Shown here piece after piece: positions 34,521 to 48,299 of a stretch of DNA of 64,000 nucleotides. Origin of the DNA: Taxillus chinensis (Eukaryota > Streptophyta > Magnoliopsida > Santalales > Loranthaceae). The position numbers and the translations under genes are program-made. Position 1 is the first letter of the stretch. Each line of letters starts with the position of its first letter. Location: positions 14,210,309 through 14,274,308 of the forward strand of contig CM042086.1 of the NCBI GenBank assembly GCA_023512835.1, written 5' to 3'. The notes under the pieces are model-generated. The model was not told where the DNA came from. It saw nothing but the letters and a program-made list of their open reading frames with translations, and made no database searches.

Positions 34521-37500
34521 ATCATTAATTTTAATTTCATTATTTACATATGTGACAATTACATAACATTATTAAATCTAATTATTATGCTCAATTAAAC
34601 ATGTAAATAAGTTTGTAATTACAAATTGATTGTACATTTAATTATTAAACCAAATTGTAAGAATTTTGATGGGTTCGGCCTGCTTTACGTCGCTCCAAGC
34701 ACTCAAATTTTTTCATAGAGATTTTCAGAATATAAATAAATAACTAAAAAATAAATATTTTCCTGATAATTATTTTACTAGTAAAGAATATTTTACGTTT
34801 TTCCAATTCAGATTTGTTTTATCTTTAATATTGTTATTAAAATTAAGATTTATACACTTATTATCATTTTATCCGTATCTTATTATATATATATATATAT
34901 ATTTAAAGTATAATTTTTTAAAATTTCAATATTTTATAAGTGTAACTAAACCCACAAACGTTAATTATTTTTAAAAAATATGTTCAGAATTTTTTTATTA
35001 TTCATAAATAATTTTAAATTCATCAAAATTACTGTTTTAAAAAATAATTATACTTTTTAAAATTAATATTAAGTCATATAATAACTTTTAAAATTATTTT
35101 TTATTTAATACTAGGCTAATCTACCCAAAAGCTCTACCCATAGGATTAAACTTATAATTGATATGGCATTTTGGTGTCCCTCTTATTTTTAAATTGATGA
35201 TTTTTTTTTGAAAAAATTTAGATAATTCGTGCGTAAGTATTTTATTTATCGCCAAATTGGTACGAATAAAAGTTAATTTTTTAAAAAATAATATCAATAA
35301 AAATATCCCTACAGATCATTTGGACAAGCATTAATTTGTTTTAGTCGTTATGATAAATTGAATAACTTGATACGAATTTATTGGAAATGATACATTATAT
35401 TGTATTTTATTAACCAATAAATACATGCCGCGTGTTGATACAGTCTCCAAAAGTGATATTATTAATTAACAAGATATCTTAACTACGTGTCGTGTGGGAC
35501 CACCGACAGCGTTATGGGCACGGCCACGCGAATAAATTGGGTTTGAGAAAAAAATATTCGAATACCACGACCGGGACAGATGGGCAGCGGGCTCCTGTCC
35601 GTCCGTGGTTGTTTGGAGGTGGTTGCCGGTTCCAGTCCAACCAGGGGCGTGCACCTGTCAGTCCCTTCACAATTCAATTCAACTCAACTCAATGGCCTAT
35701 TTTGTCTTTTCCTGGTCGGTTTCACTTCACAGTTCACACCAAGCCGGCTTGGTTGGATGGTAATATGTCTATCTTCAATAGGAACGAAGTGATAGTTTGT
35801 TTATAAGTACCCAAACCCAATAACCCATTTAGCCGTATGATTATCAATTTATCATGTTTACATCCAAACCCGATATTCAAAATATTTAAGATAGATATAT
35901 GAATTTTCATAAAATATGAAATTACAATATTAAATTAGTTTTTGCACGATTATTTATTTTTAACAAAATTATTTGATTTTTTATAAAATTATAACTTATG
36001 ATAAGTTATTTGTATGATATGAACGTCAATCCTAACAGGCGTGATATACGGTTAATATTGAAATAGTTTAGTAATATTTGATTTTAAAAGAAGTTATTTT
36101 TTATTGTATTTTAAAAAACGGATGTGAAAATGAGTACGATTTTTAAAGTGCTTTAAATTATAAAAAAGATAATAACTATTTTGTAAATAAAAAAAATTAT
36201 TACTGACCAATATTTATGGGTTATTTTAATTATAAGATTTGTTTTAGGGTTAATGGTATTTCAATTTTTTTATAATTGTTTTTCATAAAATAATTTTGAA
36301 AAGTAAAATTTTTTTAAATAAGTATGCATTTAAAAATATAAAATTTTTAAATAAATAATTTTTTTTATTTTTATCAACTTCTTGATATGTTTTTGCGTAT
36401 TTTATAAGCAAAATCAGCAGGACAATAACATTGACCCATTATTATTATTATTATTATTATTATTACAGTGAAAAATTAAGACTTAATGATAATATAAATA
36501 TGATATAATGTTTTTCGATTTAAAATCTTCACTTCTTCTTTGCAAATTAGTATATAACACACTCTTTTATTTTTAGATAATGTTTTTAGTCATCATATGG
36601 TGGATGGATTAGCGAGACAACAAGCGAAAGAGGTGTCACGATTTGGTGAGGACCATGAGATACCTAATTCAAGTCTCATTGGAGACATTAAAATTAAGTT
36701 AGTCCATCTGACCACACAAAAAAAATAAAATTATCAATACATATCATAAAACTCTTTCTTTTTTTTTTTTCGTTTTTCTTTTCATTTCTTTTTCGACCTA
36801 TTTTATTTTCACTCCTTTTCCATATGTTGCCGAGCAAAGCAAAGGTAAAGGAGTGCTCGCCATGTGAATTTTATCATAAGTAATTTGACCGGGAGATGGA
36901 TGGCTGCTTTATGGGCAATGCGCTGCGCATTGGGCTAACTAATCGCATCGGCGGTGTGGCTTGGGCTGAGTCGTTGTTGTTGTTTTTTAATTTCTAACTT
37001 ATCGTTCAGGACGGTTTGAAAGACGAGTAAGAGGCCCATGGATTGCTTGCTACTGCAGGCGACACGGCGAAGACCGCAAAACAAATAGACAGTGTGGTGC
37101 TTGCCTTTACCATTTTTATTCTTGATTCTTAAAAATTATATTATAAAAATATAAATTTATATTCACAAATCACAATCCAATAATTTCATAAATTATGAAA
37201 AAACTTTTATAAAAAACGGTAATTCAAATAAACGTGAGTTTTGAAGAATATATATTCCTCAATACAAAATTAATTGATTATGTGTGTATATATATATATA
37301 TATATAATGTTTTTTAATTAGTGTCATATACCTAACTCTTGTTTAATTGATGCTCGCAGGTCTGACTCATTTAAAGTTCGTTTGTTTTATTTAAGAATCA
37401 ATGTATAATATATATTATATAATTATATTTATGAATTATAGTCTATATATATCATTTATTTTAATATTGTTCTTATTAATATATTAATAGTTACGCTTAT

Positions 37501-38472
37501 GAGATTATTTAGTTAGTAGTAGAAATTGGTAAGAACATATATTATTTGCTTGTTAATTAATATGTTATTTATTTATTAGTTAATAAGTATGAGTTCTTAT
37601 AACTTAATACATTTATATATAAATATTATAATTTAAATTTTAAGTCTTTAAATATTATTATGTATTAATAAATATAATTATATATATTTAAAAAAATGAA
37701 TTAATACGTTATATAATACAATTTACACAAAAAAAATCATTGACAAAAACATCAACTTAGAAAAATTAATGTCAAATTATTAAGTAAGATTCTTTTTCTT
37801 TGCTAAATTATCTGTGACAAAGTTTAGGAATGACAATTTTGGCCAACTTATTTCTCCTTAATTTGGAATGTTTTTACCTGACAACAGTTTGGCATGGGTA
37901 TTGATTATCTTCTACCTCCTTCAATGCTTTGAAGTAATTCTATCTTAAAATACTTATCCTGATCCAATCCTGTCCCAACCTGCCATGCTCTTTAGTCCCA
38001 TCTCATCCCGCCCTGAACTCATATGAAATGAATTCGAGTCACCTACTATTCCGTTCCGGTGCCACTCATAACCTCGGCTAGTCACCTCACTAGTTAACTC
38101 CCTAATTTTTATAATATGTAAATAAATATGAATTATATATGGTTATAAATCTTGATGAAAGTTTATATTTTGATTAAAAATTTTAGCAAATTGTAAACTT
38201 TTAATCCATTAGTTTTTTAAATTTAACAAATTAATGTAGTTAAATTTATAATTTATTAAAGTTTTTAGTTAAAATATAAGTTATACTCATAATTTTTTTA
38301 AAAAATGGTGAGACAGTGATATTAACACGCACTTTGAGCTGCTGATCCGCAATTTGCATCGGTTTACCTGACAACGCTGCCACGTGGCCATCCAACCAGT
38401 CAACTGTAGTAGCTACCATTCCATCCGTAGACGTTCATCATCACTCAGTACCCAGGAAGAACAGAGACAGCC
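34521..38472. other. Long AT-rich intergenic region, no gene seen
   Basis: About 4 kb without convincing exons. It contains (TA)n runs at about 34,886-34,901 and 37,287-37,305 and an (ATT)n run at about 36,440-36,465. A less AT-rich patch at 35,460-35,800 has short open frames on both strands but no recognisable protein. A patch at about 37,960-38,100 (CATCTCATCCCGCCCTGA region) resembles, on the opposite strand, the GGCGGGAT-type repeats near 61.3 kb. Confidence 0.4.
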
Positions 38473-38603
38473 ATGGCGACGAGAGAGGAGCTGGCCGGAA
38501 GATCCAACGTATCAATGAGTGACTTGAGCGACTCAACTCGAGGTCACCTATCCGTTCATCCTTGTCCGATCCAACTCGCGTGACTCGCCGCCGCTCGAAC
38601 GAC

Positions 38604-41460
38604 ATGCTCAGAGGAGGGCCAGGAGGCAAGCTCAAGCTCCCCGACCCGCTGGGGAGCTTCGTTGCTTTCAAGAGCAGCGGAGACACCGGGAGCGATCGCC
38701 ACGTCTTCGATTGCGGCGAAGAGCTGGAAGCGGTCTGCCTCAAAGGCCTGGGGTTGGGTAAACACGGCGACGACGGAGAAGAGGCTCAAGTTAAGGCGCG
38801 TCAGAGATTGCGGGAAAGACACGTTTCGAGTCTGGTTTCTGTTTCTGAAATCATCGCGGCGGATGAGAATAGGTCTGATCTCGAGCATCAGGTTTGGTCT
38901 TCCTTCACAATTCCTGATTTCAGCTTATTCATTTGTTCCTGTTTTGCTTCATTTTTGGGCGACGATTTGGTTTGTGCGCGATGCTCTGCTTTTATGCATG
39001 CATGCATAGCTCTCACAGGAGGAGATAAATTTGGAAAAGCTGCAGAGAATCGGGAGTTTGGGGCTTCCTGATGAGGGTAGTCTTCGAGCCACCACTTGGA
39101 AGGTAGCCCACAAATTATATATTATTGTCTTGCAGCTCTTCCATTTTACGGCTTCGGTTTGTTTTTTTCCTTCTTTCTTTCAATCAAAAACTTGTGGTTA
39201 CGTTCCTTAGAGCATGAAGCACAAGGGACTTACGTTGACAGTGAAAGGGGAGTAGTTTCTAAGGCAGTATTGCGTTTTCCAAAGAGAGATAGAGTTTATG
39301 AAATGTGGGTAGAAAATAATGCCTCCTAGGCGCTAGCAGACCACCCAAGCAAGTAACAGTGCACATAACTTGGCAACTCTAGGGACTATCGTTGGTTTTC
39401 AAGTAGGAATGTAATGCTACAAAAGTTAGAAACTTCAACTCAAAAGTTTTTATGTAAAAAATGTTTTGATCTTACATACACGGAATATCCAATTGTTTTG
39501 TTGACAGTATGCCTCTTGTTATTCCCTACACGGAATATCCAATTGTTTTAACTTTTGATATTTATTGCCCTATGTGTTGCCCACAAGCAGCTGCTTCTGG
39601 GTTATTTGTCTCCTTCTCGCAACTTATGGGAACGAGAGCTGACTGAAAATCGTTCCAAGTATGCTATACTAAAAGAGGAGCTTCTCTCGAGTCCTGTAAG
39701 ATACATCCTGCAGCGAATGAATTTTATTAATGTTGAAATATCCTATTCTTACTCTGTGATGCAAGATCTGCTTAGCAAAAAATGCGTCATTTCGCATTAG
39801 TTGGTCACTGCTTTACACTGAACAAATGCTTTAATCTAGACAGTCTGAAATCAAAATGAGAAAAGAAGCCGTGACTTCCGTTGAGCAACATGTTGACGGT
39901 GTAGCTGATGGGTTGCTGGAGCGGCAAGAAATTTCTAATGAAGACCACCCACTTAGCCTTGGTCCGACCAGTGCTTGGAATCATTACTTCAAGGTACTTG
40001 TGTACTTCATTTTGTTTTACTCTGCTTCCAATATTCATTACCATTGACATTTATTTCTAGGATACAGATATTTCAGAACAGATTGATCGTGATTTGCAGC
40101 GCACACACCCTGATATGCAGTTCTTCTCAGGGCACTCGTCGTCAAGCGTAAATAGCCGGGTATATGCTCTCCAATCTTTTCTAGTGGCACTTGGTTTTTA
40201 CTTCCTTCCTGGTTGTTGGGCCTCTTTTTTTTGGTCACAGAGAAACTACTTTCATCAAAAGTGCATAGCCTTACACTGTAATATTAGAATTTTCAATGAC
40301 CAAAAAAAAAGAAAGATGAGTAGACAAAAAATGTTCATACGGCTTTTGTTTCTTGGCGGTCAGTTTTTTGTTTTTTGAATTTTTTTAATATAATCAAGCA
40401 TTCAAGCATTTATTCTAATTGGTATGTTTACAATTATTTTCCCACTTGGGGGCTTGACCTTTTTTAGGTGAAACTTCCTTCCCTTGTCTTCCCTTGATAT
40501 ATGAATTTTCAAGAAAGCCACCATCTGATTGAATTTTTATCATCAGGAAGCAATGCGAAATATTCTTCTCCTTTTTGCTAAGCTCAATCCTGCTGTCCGC
40601 TATGTACAAGGCATGAATGAGGTGTTGTCGCCAATATATTATGTGTTTAGTACAGCTACAGACGAACAAGTTTCCGTGAGTTGATTCTTGCAACTCTGTT
40701 TTAGCATAATGCTCGTGTGCAGGGGTTGCAGCACTAACACTAAACCGAAAAATTCACTTGCGTGGTTTTGGTCTGCAGGAAAATGCGGAAGCCGATAGTT
40801 TTTTCTGTTTTGTTAGACTCTTAAGTGACAATGTGGACCACTTCTGCAAACAATTGGATGACAGTTCGGTGGGAATCAATTCCACTCTATCAAGGCTCAT
40901 GGGATTATTGAAAGCTAATGATGAGGAACTGTGGCGACATCTCGAGTTCAAGTCCAAGGTGACCAAACAGATGCGCGCTTAACGTCTTAGAACCTTGAAT
41001 TCTTGAAGTTTATTTGGTTTGTATATTTTGGTGTTAGTGGTGGATATCACAACTGTACAAGTGAGCAGTTTAGGCTTCCTCATGACAGGTTAAACCGCAT
41101 TTCTATGCATTCAGGTGGATCACATTGTTGCTTACTCAGGAATTCAGTCTCCATACCATCATGAGGATTTGGGATTCCCTCCTAAGCAATCCCTCTGGAG
41201 TTCAGGTAGGTTATCTCTCTTTCTCTCAAACAATATTTCTCATGCCGACCTTCACACAGACAAGATTTTTCATGCAGGAAATGCTTCTGAGAGTCTGCTG
41301 CGCAATGCTTCTGTGCGTGAAGAGCAGACTATTGAGCGGCGATTTCATAGCCAATTTAAAGCTTCTGCAGCACTATCCAGAAGTCAACATTGAGCATCTT
41401 CTCCAGGTAGCCAGGGATATTGATCCTGACGATACCACTTCTTTTCGAATAACTATGTAA
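38604..41460 (+). CDS. TBC-domain Rab GTPase-activating protein (TBC1D13-like)
   Basis: Rab-GAP that speeds GTP hydrolysis on a Rab GTPase in membrane traffic; the partner Rab is unknown. Nine exons, all GT-AG and phase 0: 38604-38891, 39019-39102, 39591-39695, 39844-39993, 40061-40159, 40547-40675, 40779-40958, 41089-41205, 41278-41460, giving 444 residues. TBC landmarks are LPDEGSLRATTWKLLLGYLS, then IDRDLQRTHPDM carrying the arginine finger (IxxDxxR), and YVQGMNEVLSPIYYV carrying the glutamine finger (YxQ). VKPHFYAFRWITLLLTQEF and IMRIWDSLLS follow. Both catalytic residues are present, so it should be active. The order and the ~80-residue acidic/Ser insert before IDRDLQR resemble TBC1D13. 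The start is uncertain: 38604 is the first in-frame ATG, but the frame is open from 38523. A better-looking ATG at 38473 (MATREELAG) is in another frame and stops after 35 codons. Confidence 0.88.
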
Positions 41461-42697
41461 ATCCATATATCCATATACAATAATACTACACATCCTTACT
41501 GAATGCACATATATATATATATATATATATATAGATAGATAGATAGATAGACACACATATCTTGCCTATGTCTTACCGTTTGACTTGCCTTCATTCGTCA
41601 TGGATTTATTTTTTTTCACCCCTGCATGCAAAATCTAAAATCGCTTACCATACTACCTCAATTGGAAGTTCAATTCCATGTTGCATGTAGTTCTTTAGTT
41701 CTCCAGAACAGTTAAAACACTGATAACAGGAGTGCATATACAGATTCACGAGTCCTTATAGTGTGGTATTACTATTTCTACCTAATCAAATTCCCCAAAA
41801 TTTATCAGCAAATTACTAACATGATTCTATTCTTACTTTCTAATTAATTTTGCTGCAAAGGAAGTGTATTCCAAAGTATTTATACTTTTTTTCTATATAT
41901 TTTCATTAAAGTTGCCCCATGTTTATTACTTTCTATAAAATTTAAATAAAAAAATAACCAACTATTTATTGAATTTTAATTCAAAGAAAAGAAAGTGTGG
42001 AGTTTAAGAAATTCACTAATAAAATCTTTTAAGAGATTATGTGGTGGTACGATTGGATCAAGTAGATAAAATTTCACAGGACAGGACAGTTGGTTGCGGC
42101 GAGCACGGCATTTGCTGGAAAATTTGGCAGAGCAACCTCAATCAGGGGTTGCTCTGCTGACGTGGGTGTTACTCGGTTATAAATTTTTTTTTCATTGAAG
42201 TTAAAAAAATTAATCTTCGATAATAATAATTGTCTTAAATTTACACACCACGTTGACATGAGATTGATGCGTTTAAATCGCTCCGGCCAATTTATAATCC
42301 TCGTTCTGCTGAGTCCTGGTAATTAAATCCAATCTGATTAAATTGAACTCCCAGGGGCGGAAAATAAGGCCAAAGACACTTTAATCATTGTTTAAAATTC
42401 GGTCAGCTCACTGTCGCCCTATTCATATATATATAACTGGAAGAACATTATTATTGGCTTCATCGTTAACTATCTTCAAAATTTGGTGAAACGTTTTTGA
42501 TTATTAATGATAATAATAATTTATGCAAGCATGTGAGCCCAAGGGATTGTTCTCTCTTTGTTTCCCACCGCACCCATTTCATCATCTTCGTGCTAGGGAA
42601 GGAGGGGTCTCTAATTTGCATCTTCCTATCGAAGAAGGCGAGCCACCACCTATGCTTGTCGTAGCTAAAAGAACACCCTCTTGAGAATTCATTTGCC
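41461..42697. other. AT-rich spacer downstream of TBC gene
   Basis: Holds a (TA)n/(GATA)n microsatellite at about 41,509-41,552, then AT-rich DNA. The minus-strand frame at 42,466-42,702 has no family resemblance and no splice context. No exons seen. Confidence 0.4.
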
Positions 42698-43560
42698 TGC
42701 AATATCTTTTGTAATCAACCCTTAATTAGGTCGATTTAGTTTCCTTATTGTATTCTTGTAATTTTCGTTAATTAGTTTAATATTAGTTTCCTTATCATAT
42801 TCTTGTGTCTACAATCACAAGACATCAATTCTTATATAATGTAAGTTCTCTTGATGTAACAAATATACAAGATTGATAGAAATCATTTATGGTATCAGAG
42901 CCTTCTTTGTACACTATATCCTTTCAAATTCAAATATGATGTTCTTAATGTCTAATGAATTCAAAGAACTTGTTGAGAATTTTTCAAAACATAGATTAAA
43001 ATTGCCTACATAGATGGTGGGCGAATACCAGGCCCTTTTCTCATCTCCTAATCTCCTATCCAAGTATGGTATACGGTATCTCACCCCACCCCCATACTCC
43101 CGAGAATGTTAGCTTTGTAGAACGAAAACACTGTCACTTTGTTGAAATTGGCCTCACACTACTTCATCGAGCCTCTATTCCTCTTCATTTTTGGTCTCAC
43201 TTACACCTTTCAAACCGCTACCTATCTCGTTAATGAAATGCCTATCCAAGTCCTATAACATGACAAACTCTATCACAAACATTTCAGCCACCATCCTAAG
43301 TACATGCTCCTCCGTACGTGTGTTCAGGTGTCTTTGTTACCTATGGCTTTGATTCTACAATTGACATAAGCTTGAACCATGTTTTCGCCCTCGTGGGTTT
43401 CTTGGTTTTTCCCTTCTGAATCATGCTTTTATGTATCTCAAGTTACAATCTAATAAAACATTCCATGTTGTACTTTATGAAACTCTCATATTACAAAAAT
43501 ATCTCTCTAAGCTATCTATCACTACCAGTACGTACCAGATACTACTCTGGCACGTAAATC
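42698..43560 (+). mobile_element. Degenerate Ty1/copia relic: partial LTR, PBS, integrase fragment
   Basis: The primer-binding site TGGTATCAGAGC (42,890-42,901) is complementary to the 3' end of initiator tRNA-Met and directly follows a candidate LTR end (GAAATCA, to about 42,886). The LTR itself may start at about 42,698. The gag region is mostly missing. From about 43,120 to 43,530 broken frames read like the copia integrase region: HRASIPLHFW, VFRCLCYL, then FLGFSLLNHAFMYLKLQSNK and VVLYETLIL, interrupted by stops and frameshifts. No 3' LTR is recognised nearby, so this is a truncated, dead copy. Confidence 0.75.
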
Positions 43561-44987
43561 ATCTACTCTCACCTCGCCGGATTATGTGGAGGGGGGTTGG
43601 GTTTAAGTTTTTTAATTGAATATTAATTTTTTTAAAATATGTAAATAGAGCTATTTAAGTAATTTATTGAATTAATTATTTTATGTATTTCATTTTGATT
43701 TTCTTGATGTTAATTCACTCAATTTCACTCCCACTCAACAAACTAATTATAACTTGACTGCTGGTCGTTAATGTTTGGAGGCACACCAATTAGGTAGGTA
43801 GACCGTCCCAATCCCACGCATAACCCAACAAGTCCGCACACAACAAACGATGTGAGCGGCCACACATGGCCATATGTGTGGCGCCTGTTGGCTACGGTAC
43901 GTAAGGGTCGTGAACAAGTGAGTGGCTGCCGTTGGTTGGGCGCGTAAGGTAGTAGAGGAAGCCAGTAGTAAACTTGGAACCAGTAAGCCAGTGCAATATT
44001 ACACTAAAACTATACTATTTTCGTGCAGTGTGTATCAAAATAACATAGTTTTAATATATGTTTTTTTAAAAATAATAATATTTTGCACAACTACCGCAGG
44101 AATTTTCTAGGATCCGAACTGGTAAACATGCATACGGACGGTGCCTACTACGCTGACAAACATGCAAAACAAAATCAAGTGCATGGACCGTCTACTCTTT
44201 TTTTTTTTTTTTTTTGGGTTTATGAATCATATATGGCCGTGCCAATTGCCATAATTTATCCTCTGCTACGACCCTACATTGAATATGGATCGTCCACTGG
44301 GCACTGGCTACTGGCAATCAATGGAAAACGACGTGCGTCCTCATCGGTTACCAGACAAAAAGAGGAAGGTGCGTATGAACCGTCGTCGCCCACCCCACCC
44401 CCCAACCCCAATGCCCAATCCCCAAGCAGCAGACTGATGTCACTGCAGACGTAGAGGCACATGGTGCATGGCCATTCGCAACCGTTGAACGGCCATGAGT
44501 TGATAAAATATTATATATATATATATATATATCCCGGTGGTCCCCACGTAAAGGCACTTATGATTTGTAACATTGAAAAAAGAAACAAATGAACCTGTTC
44601 CATGTGTTTTATCGTTGTTTGGGTGACTGGGTCGATAGATTAGTTGAGTTGTCGTGGTTGAACGGAACCCCCTTGGACTACCCACCCAGTATTTATTTAG
44701 CGAGCAAAACCGTTAGCTGATGCATGCCTGATGGTGGTTCGTTTCGTTCTAGAAGGTCGACGACGCGTGAGCTGAGCCAGGTGCCCGCCCCTATACGTCA
44801 ACGAGGCTCAATTCAATCATTGTAAGACCCGATTCGTTTCCAGATCCGAAGCGCTTGGAGGGTGGAAGGGAGGGAGGGAGAGGGAGAGGGAGAGGGAGAG
44901 GGAGCCTGCAGGGAGGTATTAAAACTCTCTCCCACACCGCCCAATTCTTCCTTAGATAGAATCTGTGGGGGATTTCGATTACTTGTG
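43561..44987. other. Intergenic region and leader of the small membrane-protein gene
   Basis: AT-rich DNA with (TA)n at about 44,512-44,532. Immediately upstream of the next gene, its leader carries a purine hexamer repeat of GGGAGA units (about 44,869-44,904). No other exons supported. Confidence 0.4.
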
Positions 44988-45598
44988 ATGTCTTCAATAC
45001 TGAGTTCGCACGGAGTGGTTGTAGCGACGGCGATGGCCGTCTCCGGCACCGTAATCCTCCTCGCTCTCCGCCGACAAAAATACCAATTCGCCTTCAACCC
45101 CACCATATCTCCGATCCCGCGTCCCTGTATCTCATCTGGTATGAATTGAACCGACTTTTATAATTACCCAAATTTGAGGTTTTTATGGGGAGGGGAGTTT
45201 CTCCTTTTTCTTTTTCTTTTTCTTTTTTTTTTGACAATTTTGTTGCTCTGTTTTTGTTATTGGTTTCAGGTGGAGAAAATGGGCAGGCGACGACGAAGAA
45301 GAAGAAGCAGCAGCAGCAGAAGAAGAAGGTGAAATTCGCGGAGGACGTGGCGGGCAATGGCCGCGGGGAAGGCGGCGTGGATGTCGGGAAGCTGAAAGTC
45401 AAGGGCTCGGCGAGGAACTGCGGCGGTGATATTAGGAACAGAGACAGGCGGTCGGCGTCGTCGCAGTCGGCGAAGTTGCGAAGCGGCGCGGCGGCGGGTC
45501 ACGGCCTAGAAATTCGCGGTATGCCTGCGAACCGGGTGGCTCTGTACAGAGGAATCCTCAGGGATCGCGGTGTTCACCGCTTGGCCTGCGCCAATTGA
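44988..45598 (+). CDS. Small plant protein of unknown function, N-terminal membrane segment
   Basis: Two exons (44988-45138 and 45270-45598; GT-AG, phase 1) give 159 residues. The first exon encodes a hydrophobic segment (about residues 8-28: GVVVATAMAVSGTVILLAL) followed by RRQKYQ. The second begins with a Lys/Gln run (KKKKQQQQKKK) leading into VKFAEDV, then a Gly-rich, basic, probably disordered region. The C-terminus is tidy: GMPANRVALYRGILRDRG, then VHRLACAN. The clean splice joint, GC-rich coding composition and conserved-looking ends argue for a real gene. I do not recognise the family and assign no function. A single-pass membrane protein with a basic cytosolic or nuclear-facing tail is what the sequence shows. 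Confidence 0.65.
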
Positions 45599-48299
45599 CG
45601 GCGGCGCGATGCTTTCTCCGTCCTCTGTACAGATTTTTATTTTTATTTTTTTCAGATTCCGATTGGTGTTTTCGTTCCGCCTTCGCGTTCCAATTTAAAA
45701 CAAGAGAAGGAAAATTGGTCAGTTGCAATTTCCAAAATGTGAAAAAAAATAATGTAAAGGTGGAATTTCCGTACCATTAATTTGGTTCTTATCCCATATT
45801 TTCTTTCTCTTCTGTAAATTTAATTTTACTATCGAATTAAATTTTATCTATTTTGGGTTTTGGACCTATCCAACGTTATCATTATCAAGATTGGTCAATT
45901 TATTTTTCTTTTGTTAAATAAAAATATTTTAAATAATTTTAAATTTATGAAAAGTATTATCATTTTTAAAAATAATAATATATCATCATATCAAATAACC
46001 TCAAACAATTGATTTGAACTCTTAAGTCTAAGAAACAGGGTCCTAAGTCCTAACATATCAAAATATTCACATTTGTCTCCTAAATGAGAATGCAAATTTA
46101 GACGTATGAATGTGGAGAAATATGTTGAACGGGCTAAATGTGATATTCGAAATTTTGAACTACTAGTGCGCTCACTCTAATCTTCATTAAATTTAGTGTA
46201 ATTATTTTTATTAAGAAAATAATATTATAGAATTATTTTGATGAATCAAGTTTTAATGTAATGTGAAATTATGGATTAAAAAATTTAAAACTTATAAAAA
46301 AGTTACCGTTTTAATTAAATTTTGAAGATACCCTTGATGAGTTTTTGAATGACCTCGTTTAGCCGTTACACTCATTATTCATTACAATAAACTAAAAGGC
46401 CCTTCTATATATATATTATTACCATAAAATGTCAAGCATTGCTAGGAAGACAAAATTAGAAAAAACAAAATAATAAAGTGACATCATCAACACCATTAAA
46501 TTTATAAAAAACTTTAAAAAAGTCATTTTAAAAAAAAAACTATAGTTTCTAGTTCTAACTCATATTTTTAATAAAAAAATATTATAATATGTGTATATGG
46601 TCCTCCCCTATTTACGCAAAACAAGACAATACCACACCGAAAATTCAAGTGTTAATTTAATTCCAATATTTTTCTATTATTGCCGAAGTCTATCTAGTAT
46701 TTTAAATTGCTGCAACAAATTTTGCCTTTGAATGTGATGATTCATGTTATGAATGTGATTTTATTGATTAGAATGTTTATTTGGTTCGATTCGGCTCTGG
46801 TTTTGTTTTTCTTGTGTTTTTGTTTTTGTGATAGTCATCTTTCCTCAAATTGTGACAATTGGACAATCCACCTACAGTGACCAACTTTCAAATTGTGACA
46901 ATTGGACCCCCCCGCTTCCCACCCCCCCAATCAAACATCGTCTACCCACTGCAATAATTAACCGACCCCAATTCTTGAACACTCTTTTGGACTCATTATT
47001 GTAATTAATTTCTTTGATCCAAAATTATTGAGCGTGGTTGGATGGGTTTACTTAAAGAAACAGTATGATTCATTTTTTTTAAAAAATATTTATTTATTAT
47101 ATTTCACCCCTATTTCATTCAAAATCTCTCGCTTTCATCTCCTATTTTCTTATTGTAAAATTATTAGGCCAGCCATTCAAATAAGCCTGTAACTTTGGCA
47201 AAAAGTTTAAATTAAGAAAAGAGGTTTTGACAGGTAATTAAAAAAAAAAACTCGTCTCTCACCCCTTTTATCGTTGCTACGACCCGTACAACCATTCATC
47301 ACTAATTCTTTGCTTGGTAAAGGGTGGAAAAGTTGTGGAAGAATTTTAGGTGGAAAATGGGTGGAAAGAAAATAGGTGGAAAAAATAATTGTTTGGTTGA
47401 GGTGAAAAAGAGATAGAAAATACTTTTTTTATAATGTAAATAGAATTAGAAAAAAATAATATCATATGAAATACCAATTAAATCATATAATAAGATTATT
47501 GATTGCTAACAAATAGGGGCAGTTTGAAAAAGATACATATACTGTTTATTTTCTATAGCATTTCTCACCATTTTGCCGTGGAAAAGAGTGCACGGTTTCA
47601 ATACACGTTTGGCATCACCAGGTATATTTTTCATAACTTTTCTATCTCTACCAAGCAAAGGAAAAAAATAATCAACCCATTTTCCATACCCCACCCACAA
47701 ATCCATAACAACCAAGCAAGGGGTAAGAAAATTTGAATTTTCTTATGTTCTTTTGTCATTGATTTTGTAATTATTTTAAATAATTTTAATATTTAAGGAG
47801 CATTGTATTTACATATTCCCAACATTAAATAGGAAATAGTTGTTATTGTGTGGGAATTGTCAAATTATGGTGCTGGATCAAATAAATTTCCAGAAAACCA
47901 TACATTATGGCTACTGTAACTCGCTTAACTTTATTTCATCTAATAAGCTCATTAAATAAGCAATGCATCCAAACCACTCAATAGAAATAGCAATAACATG
48001 GCAACAACAATGACCCCCTAAAATACCCCACTACCCAAAACATGTGCAAAAACTTTTGATTAGAACTCCACTACTACATTCTTGAGAACACATTAAGTCA
48101 AACATAACTACCTCCAACGCTCTCCCTTAAACTGATATGAAAAGATTGAAGTTAAAAAAAAAAAAAAACTCTCCCTTATCCATTGAAAGAACTCCAAGCA
48201 AATTAGCTTATGGTAAATAAGGTAATTTTAAGGGGTATGGTAAATAATTTAGCAAGTTGATTTTTACTTCTTCGAAAAACTGGTTTATTCACATAATTT
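45599..48299. other. AT-rich intergenic region with possible foldback element
   Basis: No gene seen. At about 47,308-47,720 a TTTGCTTGGT end faces an inverted ACCAAGCAA end. GTGGAAAATGGGTGG inside the left part is mirrored by a run containing CCCATTTTCCATACCCCACC on the right, suggesting a worn MITE-like element. A GGTTCGATTC word at about 46,786 is not part of a tRNA fold. Confidence 0.35.

Noticed and set aside
46780..46805. Possible tRNA (GGTTCGATTC word)
   Set aside because: No acceptor or anticodon stems can be formed from the upstream 60 bases; the match is to the T-loop word only.
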